From: Promethearchaeota archaeon
GTDB taxonomy: Archaea > Asgardarchaeota > Lokiarchaeia > Sigynarchaeales > SOKP01
DNA: 64,000 nucleotides
Direction: 5' to 3'
Assembly: GCA_019058515.1 (NCBI GenBank)
Contig: JAHPYY010000199.1
Coordinates: 24,190-88,189 of the forward strand
Of the stretch, positions 56,146 through 64,000 are shown one piece after another. Each line of letters starts with the position of its first letter. Positions within the stretch are counted from its first letter, which is position 1. Below the pieces are notes generated by a model. The model saw only the letters and a program-made list of their open reading frames with translations. It was not told where the DNA came from and made no database searches. The position numbers and the translations under genes are program-made.

Positions 56146-59100
56146 ATGTTAGAATCTCAAAGAGATAGGAAATTATATATTGGTATTATTATAACTCTAA
56201 TGTTTATGATTATTGGCGTAAATTTGCTATCAATTGAAAATACTTCACCTAATCCATTACTTGACGAAAAAGTGGATGAACCATCTAATCCATTTGACAT
56301 ATTTGACGAAAATAACCAATTAAAATCTTCAGATTATTCAACTGATTTTAACGGTACTGGAGACCAAACAAGCATTACTCTCCACCAATCTTATCATAAC
56401 ATTTCCTTTAACACGATTGTAAATACATCAATTGTGAATGGAAACAATTTTACAGTACCATGCCCGAACGATGCGAATTTTAATTCAAGCTATTTGTTAT
56501 TCAATATTACTGATATTACAGCACCTAATAAGATTATAATATATGAAGATGATGGATCTAATGGAGACTCACTTTGGAGTGATACACATGCCAGTTCCTT
56601 TAATATCACTGGTTCAGGGAATTTAGATAATGTTTCCGTATATCTTAATAATCCAACTGATGGGTTAACTTCTAAAATCGATCTCTTATTATTCACATCC
56701 AAATGGGTTGATGGTAAAAGCGAGCCAGATACTCAATATGGAAGCGACCTAGTCGTTGATGATGAAGTAACGGATTTTCTAGGATGGTATAATTTTACTA
56801 ATCTTGATACTTTTTTGAATGTTTCAAAAACAGAGAACAATACTTTTTTCATAGCATTAAGGTGTGATGATGTTGATATAACATATTGGGGTTGGGATTA
56901 CGATGGAAGTGGTTTATCTCAAGATGGGAAAAATGATACTATATGTTATGACAGAGACGGACCTACAACTTGGACATTAATTGAATATGATGTATTTGGT
57001 AAAGATTATGGAATTGACTTTAAACTTAAATGTGATTTTACTCCTATAAATTCAACCCCAAATCCCGAAGATATTAATTTAAGATTTAATAACAAAACAA
57101 TAAAAGGCTATTCTAATGTTAATGGAACAGGATATTGGCAATATAATCTTGTAAATGGAAGTGACTCAGGTGCATTAAATTACAATATAACTGCAGATTG
57201 GTGGGATGTAGAATGCAATATCTCTCAAGTTCAAGTAAATTATACTAAAACTAACCTTAAAGCTGAGACCAATTTTGATGTACCTTCAAGTGGAGCCAAT
57301 GTAGACTGGAACAGTACAATTACCGTTACCGATTTTGATGCAGATATAGCTAATGACACTTATCTTAATTTTACAGTACCTTCGTTTTGGGACACTAATT
57401 ACAAAATATACAATGGAACTAATGATGATCTTACATCGTCTTCCTCATATTGGGATTTGGGAAATGGATATATGCATATCCAGGTTAAAGACGCATACAA
57501 CGATACTTGGATCCTAAGTACACAATCCAACAATAGCATTAACTCAATCGATATGGATGTTGAAGGTATTCCTATTGTTGGTCAAAGCGTTAATTTCACT
57601 AATAAATTGCATTTCAACGCAACTATGAACGCTACTATTAATGATGATGTTGGAGATTTTAATATAAGCGTATTTAGCCCCGATTCATTTGGAAACACCT
57701 TAAATTTTACAGAATTGAATCAATCATTTACGGGGGGAATAGATATCTCAATTTTGAATTGGACGATTAAGAATAATGTTACTGAGTACGGCACTTTCAA
57801 GGTACAAATGTGGTGGAAAAACGGAACCTCTGTGGGATTTCGAGAAGTACCACTTACAATTTTAGGAAATACATATCTCTATTTGAAGGATCCACAAGAA
57901 GATCAAATTTTTAATTCGACAGACACCATTGAAATAAGCGTTCAATTTAACGATACGGGGTGGAGTCCAGAAAAGAATTTAACTGGTGCCACAGTGAGAT
58001 ACAAAATTAACGAAGGAGCTTTCAGTAGCGATAATGAGGATACAGTAGAATATTCAAATGGGATATATAATATCACTCTTGATTGCGATAAAGCAGGCTT
58101 TGTAAATCCAGGTATTAATAATGTAACAGTAGAATTATCCAAATCTTATTATAATAATTATACAAGAACTTTTAACTATGTTTTTCTGAATGAAACAACG
58201 GCAGCTTATACTAAAGAAGCTGGGTGGACCTTCGATGCTGATGACACCTTTAACATCACCGTACAATTTACAGATAAAATATCAACAGATGAAATACAGA
58301 ATGCTGATCTAACGGTCTGGGTAGGCACCACGGATTACACCTCGAACGCCAAGACGTCGTACCGAGCGGGAGGATACTACGACATCGAGTACAACCTTTC
58401 TCACTCAGAGTTCAGCAACTACGGGAACTTCTCGCTGAGTGTGGATGTTAACAAAACCTATTACAACAACGCCACAGGGGGATACAACATTAAGGTATTA
58501 GCAGCGACCACAGCAGCATATAGTAAAGAAGCAGGGTGGACCTTCGACGCTGACGACACCTTTAACATCACCGTACAGTACACGGATGACTTTTTAGGTG
58601 AAATATCAGACGCCGATCTAACGGTCTGGGTAGGTACCACGGATTACACCTCGAACGCCAAGACATCGTACCGAGCGGGAGGGTATTACGACATCGAGTA
58701 TAACCTTTCTCACTCAGAGTTCAGCAACTACGGGAACTTCTCGCTAAGTGTGGATGTGAACAAGACCAATCACAACAACGCCACGGGGGGATATGACATT
58801 AAGGTCTTGGGAGTGACAACTGCAATTTTCACTAATACTACTGGAGAAAAATTTTCATTTAAGTCTAGTGATCCTTTAAGAATAATAACTTCCTATAGCG
58901 ACGATGTACAATCATCTGGTATCTCAAATGCTAAAATAACGGCATGGGTAAACAATTCCTTAAATAATTACAACTACACTGCAAACGCCACAATAACAAC
59001 AGGAGCTCCAGGTTATTATTATACTGATTTCGAATTTATAGATTGGGAATTTGAAGGGTATGGGGAATTTACATTAAATGTAGAGATAAACAAAACAAAT

Positions 59101-62100
59101 TACTATAACCATTCTTATTCAGTAAATATTTTTGTTGGAGGTCCGAGTGCTGCGTCTTGTGATAAAGAACCGGATAAAGCTATTTATAATTCTAACGAAA
59201 TACTAAATTTAAGCATATCCTATAATGACACAGTAAAGATGGAGGGTATTGAAGATGCTAATATTTCTGTATATGTTAATAATAGAGCTAATCAGTACAC
59301 TGGTTTTGAATCGTTTCCGTATGGAAACGGATATTACAATGTGTCAGTTAATTTCACGGACAGTATATTTGATGGATACGGTCCGTTTAGTCTCATAGTT
59401 GATATTAATCAAACTAATTACGATAATTACACAATAATAAAGGATATCATAGTATATGGTGTAACATCTCCTTCATTTTCCAAAGAACCCAACTTGGTTT
59501 ATTTTAATTCTGGAGATACGCTTAACATCAGCGTTTATTACGAGGATACGGCAAAAACGCCAACTCAGGGAATTTCCGGAGCCGATGTTTATGTTTATGT
59601 AAATGAAAGAATCCCACAACAGTTATATACAGGATCTTCACCATTTGATTATGGTGACGGCAATTACAATATCACCATCGATTTTACTGACTCTTTATTT
59701 AACGGTTATGGTTCATTCAACCTTATTGTTGATGTAAATAAAACATACTACTATAATCACACTAGTGCCTTACTTAACATCGATATTACAGGTGAAATCT
59801 CAGAATTGTTTTTAAAAGATCCAGATCAAACTATATTCGATTCTGATGAAATTCTAACAGTTATAGCAAATTACGATGATTCTGAGAAAACTAGTCCCAT
59901 ATCAAACGCTAAAATAACTGTTTGGGTAAATAATTCTCTGAACACCTATAACTACACTAATAATGCAACCATCAATTATATATCAGGTAATTATGAAATT
60001 GGTTTTACTTTTACTGATTGGGAATTTCGCGGTTACGGTCCGTTTACGATTAAAGTGGAAGTAAATAAAACCAACTACGAAAACGCTACTTATACTGATG
60101 ACATATTTATTTTTGGAACAACTTCCTTCAATCTAATCTCGCCTAGTAATTATAGCTCGTTCATGGACGGTTCGGTTTTCAATATAACAGTACAGTTTGT
60201 AGACGATTCGATAAATACGCCTGTTCAGGAGGAAGCTACATTTAATTATACCACTCTAGGTGCATCTAATCAAGTAGATAATAAAATCTATTTAGGAAAT
60301 GGTATGTACAACTTAACCGTTTTCGTGAATGACGCTAATTTCACAAGCAAGTTTGGATTAGTGAATGTTACAATTGATATCTCAAAGCAATACTATAGAA
60401 ATAAGACAATGGTATTTGTATTTGATAGGCAGATTCAAACTACGATCTCTCCGAACACTATTTATACTCTACCCGATACATTTAGAGGTGATACTGTCAT
60501 ATTCACTTTTAATTACTCGGATTCGATGGGATTTCCAATTTTAGGAGCAAATTGGGCGACCATTGGTTCAGACAGCGGATTAAATCCAATCTTTGATGAG
60601 ATCAGTAATGGAAATTACACAATAACATTGAATACCTTAGGTTTAGATGTAGGCACATATAACTATGTGTTTAATATTTCTGCTACGGGCAACGAAACGC
60701 AGGTGATTTCACTAACTTTAACAATACTTCCTGCGGAGACTAATCTACAATTAGATTCATATGTTCCAACAATACCACTGTATACTGGTGCAAATCAAAC
60801 GATTGTATTTAGAATAAATGACAGTACCACAGACCAACCCTTGCTTTTCCTTACAACTAGTAGTATAACTGTGACTGATTCAAATGGTAATCCTTGGTTA
60901 AGAGGGACAGGAAACCATAATTGGACGTTATATGATTTCAATGGTGATGGAAATTATACTCTGCATATAAGTACAACCGGTTTAGGTGTGGGAACATATA
61001 CAGTTGTAATTTACATTAATCCAGGAACTAATTATGCAACATTCCAATTGTCAATATCTTTTACCATTAGAGGAAGTTATATGTCTGCGAATTTGATAAG
61101 TGTTGAAGGTCCAGATGGTGTTATTTCATCATTAAGCGAGGACATCTATAATTACACAACATTTATTGGTTCCGATATTACGCTTTCATTTAATTTAACT
61201 GAAGATGAGTTTGGAGATGCCCCAATTTTAGGTGGTGCTACTTATTCCATTACTTATGTAAATTTATTAAACTCCTCGGATACAGGAACAATTCTCAACG
61301 ATCTTAGTTTTGAATCCATAAACGAGAGTTACGGGTATCACAGTGGCATTTTAAACCTTTCTCATTCATTAAACGAACTTGGTTCATATCAATTAACCAT
61401 TAAAATTTCTAAATCTAACTACGTAAACACATCGTTCACAATTTATCTCAATATTGTAGAAAAAATCGAAGCAAGGATAGAACTATATAATGTACCTTCA
61501 GAAGTCACAGCTGGGCAAGAATTTATTATTCAATTTAGAGTATTCTATAAAAATGGTTCGGAATGGCTTCCACTAGCAGGGGCGGAGGTGGAATTAATAA
61601 CTAATTTAACCCTCAAAACAGGAGCAATATTTTCCAATTCCACGGACGAATCAGGAATCGTATCGTTTTCATTAGTAATTCCATCTGATGCAGAGAATTT
61701 TTCAATATCCGTCAACCTTGGCTCAAGTTACAAATTTGTAAGCGAACCAATCGAGATTTCCAATATAATATTAATATTTGCCAGTGTGATTGCGATAGAA
61801 ACTATAATTTTAATATTAATATTAATTGGATCAGTTTCAGCAGCTTCAGTTGGCGGTGTGGCTGTCAATAAATTTGTAATAGCACCTAAAAAACGAGAAA
61901 AACGCAGAGTACTAACGGAAGTTAAAACGGTATTTGAGGACGCAATTAACTTAGAGCACATTTTGGTACTTTATAAAGGAACGGGTACATGTATATTTTT
62001 CAAGTCGTATGGCACAGAGGAAATCGATCCAGAGTTAATCGGAGGTTTCTTATCAGCAGTGTCCTCGTTTGGTAGGGAAATGGTTGCTCAGGAGGCGTTG

Positions 62101-64000
62101 AATGAAATCAGTTACGGAGATAAAATGCTCTTACTTGCAGATGGTACATATATCCGAGTTGCGTTAGTATTATCAAAACAAGCTTCTATGATCTTACGCG
62201 CTCATCTAAAGGAGTTTATCGAAGCTTTTGAAAAGAAATACCAGGAAAATCTTCCAAAATGGAGAGGACAACTTAAATTCTTTAGAGACGCAGGAGAATT
62301 AGTAGATAGCATTTTAAATACCTCGGTTATTTTACCCCACGAATTAAAGTATGTAACCTCTGACATCAAGAAACTTAAAAAACCTCAATCTAAAGAACTT
62401 TTAAAAATAGCTAATGATTTGCTACAATCATCTGGTCGAAAATTTTTCTTTCTAGCTACATTGCTAAACGAAGCAATTGAAAAAGTAGGAAAAGGAACCG
62501 CAGAAATATTCATGGGAATAAAAGAATTAAAGGACACAGAGATCCTGAAACCAATTGATATATCAGCTATAGAACAAGTTCCAGTTTCGCAGCAAGAGGT
62601 CAATCTCATAACCCAAAAAGTTAGCGAATTAACAAGTTTGGCCGAAGAGGAGAAACAAAAAGTTGTACAAGATTTAATAAAAATGAACCCTTCGGAAAGA
62701 GAAATTTACCTCTCAAGTTTAACAGAGCAAGAAGAGATAGTCACCGCCCCCATTGAATCGAGAGTCGGAACTGCGACTATTAAAGACATAAAATCTGCTA
62801 AAAAAGCTATAAAGAAATTTAAGAACAAGGGCAAACAATTCACTAAAAAGAAGATCTACGATTATGCCAAAGAGAATTACCAAAACGCTCAGAAAGTAGC
62901 TGCAGATTGGGAGTTAAAAAAGGATTTTGACGAGATTGACGAGGAACTTCGATTGCTTTACAAGGTTGAACTCGATGAGACTCTAAAAATACGCGAAATC
63001 GATGCCAATAAGGCAATCAAAGATTCTAATTTTGATCTTGCTGAAGAGAAATACAAGGAGGCAATCACAGTTGCGAATGATATTTTCAAGCTTGGATTCG
63101 ATGAAATGACAGGTAAAATCGATGAACTAAAGAAAAAATTGAATGAAATATCCATTTATAAAGGTGAAGAAGGGGTACCATCAATTTCTAAAGCACCTGT
63201 TGGAGAAGAAATGGTAGAAGAACCCTCTCAAGAAATCCCAGAGACTTACGACGCTAAAGCTGCAAAAGTTGATATAAGAGAAATTAGAAAAGAAGCAATG
63301 TCAGCAAGAAAGGATAAAAATTACAGTAAAGCAATCGAGTTAAACGAAAAAGCACTGAGTATAGCTAAAAAATGGGAAGTGTCTGATCAAATTTACGAGA
63401 TAAACGAAGAAATTAGAAAAATCTCTCTTGAAGAATTAAGCGCTAGATTAAAAGATGTAAATAAGGACGCAAACAATGAGTTTAAGGGAAAAAATTACGA
63501 AGCTGCTAACAAACTATTCTTAGAAGCCGCATCCATCGCTTCAGAAATGTTTAAGCAAGGAGTGGCAGAGATGGATTCAGAAGTGAAGAAATACACTAAT
63601 AAAGCGAACGAGTGTAAGAAAATATTAGAAGAAGAGAAAGAACCAAAGGAAAAGAAACCTAAAGCTGAAGAAAAGCCCAAAAAATTCAAAGAAAAGCCAA
63701 TAGCAGAACCTGAAGAAGGGGACATTATTGTAAAGGACGCTAAAACTGCTAAAAAAGAAATCAAGATCCTTAGAAAAAACGCCCACAACGCTAGAAAGAA
63801 GCAAGAATTCTCAAAAGCATCTGAATTTTACCAGAGCGCTGTCAAGTTGGCAAAAGTGTGGGAGATCTCCGATATATTACCCGAACTTGAAAATCAAATT
63901 CGATTGAGTCTTATTGAAGATTTACAAATACAACTAAAAGACGCTGAAAGTAACGCGCAAAAAGCGGAGAAGCAACAAATTTACCCTGAAGCGTACGAAA
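56146..64000 (+). CDS. Giant surface protein, Ig-like repeat ectodomain, TM, longin-like and helical tail (partial)
   Basis: From ATG 56146 the frame is open to the window edge (2,618 codons so far, no stop). Layout: an N-terminal membrane helix or signal anchor (~10-29); an Asn/Thr-rich beta-type ectodomain (~35-1870) with about eight ~105-residue repeats between 57865 and 60430, each holding SKEPN-like starts, I-S-V and D-A-x-V-x-V-x-V patterns; a membrane helix (~1873-1905); a basic stop-transfer (KKREKRR); a longin/roadblock-like domain (~1935-2033); and a charged helical tail with at least three related repeats (QLAKEE/KAIELNEKALSI type). Glycosylation sites (N-x-S/T) are dense. It is probably an adhesin or S-layer-type protein with an internal signalling end. 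The C-terminus is missing. Confidence 0.85.
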   Translation, partial: MLESQRDRKLYIGIIITLMFMIIGVNLLSIENTSPNPLLDEKVDEPSNPFDIFDENNQLKSSDYSTDFNGTGDQTSITLHQSYHNISFNTIVNTSIVNGNNFTVPCPNDANFNSSYLLFNITDITAPNKIIIYEDDGSNGDSLWSDTHASSFNITGSGNLDNVSVYLNNPTDGLTSKIDLLLFTSKWVDGKSEPDTQYGSDLVVDDEVTDFLGWYNFTNLDTFLNVSKTENNTFFIALRCDDVDITYWGWDYDGSGLSQDGKNDTICYDRDGPTTWTLIEYDVFGKDYGIDFKLKCDFTPINSTPNPEDINLRFNNKTIKGYSNVNGTGYWQYNLVNGSDSGALNYNITADWWDVECNISQVQVNYTKTNLKAETNFDVPSSGANVDWNSTITVTDFDADIANDTYLNFTVPSFWDTNYKIYNGTNDDLTSSSSYWDLGNGYMHIQVKDAYNDTWILSTQSNNSINSIDMDVEGIPIVGQSVNFTNKLHFNATMNATINDDVGDFNISVFSPDSFGNTLNFTELNQSFTGGIDISILNWTIKNNVTEYGTFKVQMWWKNGTSVGFREVPLTILGNTYLYLKDPQEDQIFNSTDTIEISVQFNDTGWSPEKNLTGATVRYKINEGAFSSDNEDTVEYSNGIYNITLDCDKAGFVNPGINNVTVELSKSYYNNYTRTFNYVFLNETTAAYTKEAGWTFDADDTFNITVQFTDKISTDEIQNADLTVWVGTTDYTSNAKTSYRAGGYYDIEYNLSHSEFSNYGNFSLSVDVNKTYYNNATGGYNIKVLAATTAAYSKEAGWTFDADDTFNITVQYTDDFLGEISDADLTVWVGTTDYTSNAKTSYRAGGYYDIEYNLSHSEFSNYGNFSLSVDVNKTNHNNATGGYDIKVLGVTTAIFTNTTGEKFSFKSSDPLRIITSYSDDVQSSGISNAKITAWVNNSLNNYNYTANATITTGAPGYYYTDFEFIDWEFEGYGEFTLNVEINKTNYYNHSYSVNIFVGGPSAASCDKEPDKAIYNSNEILNLSISYNDTVKMEGIEDANISVYVNNRANQYTGFESFPYGNGYYNVSVNFTDSIFDGYGPFSLIVDINQTNYDNYTIIKDIIVYGVTSPSFSKEPNLVYFNSGDTLNISVYYEDTAKTPTQGISGADVYVYVNERIPQQLYTGSSPFDYGDGNYNITIDFTDSLFNGYGSFNLIVDVNKTYYYNHTSALLNIDITGEISELFLKDPDQTIFDSDEILTVIANYDDSEKTSPISNAKITVWVNNSLNTYNYTNNATINYISGNYEIGFTFTDWEFRGYGPFTIKVEVNKTNYENATYTDDIFIFGTTSFNLISPSNYSSFMDGSVFNITVQFVDDSINTPVQEEATFNYTTLGASNQVDNKIYLGNGMYNLTVFVNDANFTSKFGLVNVTIDISKQYYRNKTMVFVFDRQIQTTISPNTIYTLPDTFRGDTVIFTFNYSDSMGFPILGANWATIGSDSGLNPIFDEISNGNYTITLNTLGLDVGTYNYVFNISATGNETQVISLTLTILPAETNLQLDSYVPTIPLYTGANQTIVFRINDSTTDQPLLFLTTSSITVTDSNGNPWLRGTGNHNWTLYDFNGDGNYTLHISTTGLGVGTYTVVIYINPGTNYATFQLSISFTIRGSYMSANLISVEGPDGVISSLSEDIYNYTTFIGSDITLSFNLTEDEFGDAPILGGATYSITYVNLLNSSDTGTILNDLSFESINESYGYHSGILNLSHSLNELGSYQLTIKISKSNYVNTSFTIYLNIVEKIEARIELYNVPSEVTAGQEFIIQFRVFYKNGSEWLPLAGAEVELITNLTLKTGAIFSNSTDESGIVSFSLVIPSDAENFSISVNLGSSYKFVSEPIEISNIILIFASVIAIETIILILILIGSVSAASVGGVAVNKFVIAPKKREKRRVLTEVKTVFEDAINLEHILVLYKGTGTCIFFKSYGTEEIDPELIGGFLSAVSSFGREMVAQEALNEISYGDKMLLLADGTYIRVALVLSKQASMILRAHLKEFIEAFEKKYQENLPKWRGQLKFFRDAGELVDSILNTSVILPHELKYVTSDIKKLKKPQSKELLKIANDLLQSSGRKFFFLATLLNEAIEKVGKGTAEIFMGIKELKDTEILKPIDISAIEQVPVSQQEVNLITQKVSELTSLAEEEKQKVVQDLIKMNPSEREIYLSSLTEQEEIVTAPIESRVGTATIKDIKSAKKAIKKFKNKGKQFTKKKIYDYAKENYQNAQKVAADWELKKDFDEIDEELRLLYKVELDETLKIREIDANKAIKDSNFDLAEEKYKEAITVANDIFKLGFDEMTGKIDELKKKLNEISIYKGEEGVPSISKAPVGEEMVEEPSQEIPETYDAKAAKVDIREIRKEAMSARKDKNYSKAIELNEKALSIAKKWEVSDQIYEINEEIRKISLEELSARLKDVNKDANNEFKGKNYEAANKLFLEAASIASEMFKQGVAEMDSEVKKYTNKANECKKILEEEKEPKEKKPKAEEKPKKFKEKPIAEPEEGDIIVKDAKTAKKEIKILRKNAHNARKKQEFSKASEFYQSAVKLAKVWEISDILPELENQIRLSLIEDLQIQLKDAESNAQKAEKQQIYPEAYE
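58201..58821 (+). repeat. Near-identical tandem repeat within the giant protein gene
   Basis: Two units (58201-58512 and 58513-58821; about 312 and 309 bp, 104 and 103 codons) are almost identical in DNA, including the silent positions in the core. They are noticeably richer in G+C than the flanking repeats (codons AAC, ACC, GCC, TAC instead of AAT, ACT, GCT, TAT). Neighbouring units of the ectodomain repeat are diverged. This indicates a recent duplication or gene conversion. Confidence 0.85.

Noticed and set aside
56490..63788. Several minus-strand open frames inside the giant gene
   Set aside because: They are shadows of the plus-strand frame, which is open throughout and has clear domain structure; their own sequences look unlike proteins.
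1..64000. tRNA or rRNA genes, CRISPR arrays, riboswitches
   Set aside because: I found no cloverleaf-like T-arm sequence, no regular short repeat-spacer array and no conserved riboswitch core by eye; a covariance-model scan would settle this.

Overview
The window reads as a 64 kb stretch of an Asgard (Promethearchaeati) archaeon, most likely Lokiarchaeia-like. The DNA is strongly AT-rich. Genes are short-spaced and sit on both strands, with ATG and TTG starts. The content is archaeal: a tRNA-splicing endonuclease, a PIN-ATPase, a DUF5814-type Ski2 helicase, an ADP-forming acetyl-CoA synthetase subunit and a DRG-type GTPase. Alongside these are eukaryote-like parts: an actin-family protein, a longin/roadblock-like small protein, a LURP-one-like protein, and a giant membrane-anchored surface protein with a longin-like cytosolic domain. 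I saw no rRNA, tRNA or CRISPR array. The species call is inference.

Layout. 1-5.9 kb: a partial membrane protein, an MBL hydrolase, a ModE-like winged-helix regulator, a CBS-pair protein, an actin-related protein carrying two inserted zinc ribbons, a secreted alpha/alpha-toroid protein and FolD. 6-10.3 kb: a longin-like protein directly followed by a DRG-like GTPase whose start is not ATG, then a convergent helicase. 10.4-19.8 kb: a small ORF interrupted by TGA, a DnaJ-type zinc-finger protein without a J domain, a PAS histidine kinase, a seven-TM-like protein pair, a DUF4139-like gene pair, a Fpg/Nei glycosylase, a polytopic membrane protein and a 681-residue secreted protein. 19.9-30.7 kb: an ECF transporter S subunit behind two perfect inverted repeats, a threonine synthase with a C-terminal winged helix, an aminotransferase, a LURP-one-like protein, flavin enzymes, a PfkB kinase, a metallophosphoesterase and a secreted phospholipase D-like protein.

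30.9-46 kb holds a decayed amidohydrolase/YjbQ-like locus, a coiled-coil membrane protein, an amino-acid permease, a PHP phosphoesterase, an esterase, a Sir2 deacylase and the EndA/PIN-ATPase operon. Next comes an island (41.7-45.5 kb) of interrupted genes: a GIY-YIG/HTH protein with an in-frame TAA, a gene with one frameshift and two TAAs, and a truncated second EndA. It is followed by a hydrogenase maturation protease. 46.2-55.9 kb is metabolic: tyrosine phenol-lyase, a terpene-cyclase-fold protein, a GH20 hexosaminidase, a DUF362 ferredoxin, a SERCA-type Ca2+ ATPase and an ACD beta subunit.

From 56,146 to the window edge one frame stays open for more than 2,600 codons. It encodes a giant surface protein with an N-terminal membrane segment, a long Ig-like repeat ectodomain, a transmembrane helix, a longin-like domain and a helical cytosolic tail. 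The same longin-like pattern occurs in the small protein at 5,970, next to the GTPase. That is the strongest hint here of a surface-to-GTPase/cytoskeleton connection, and the link is inference.
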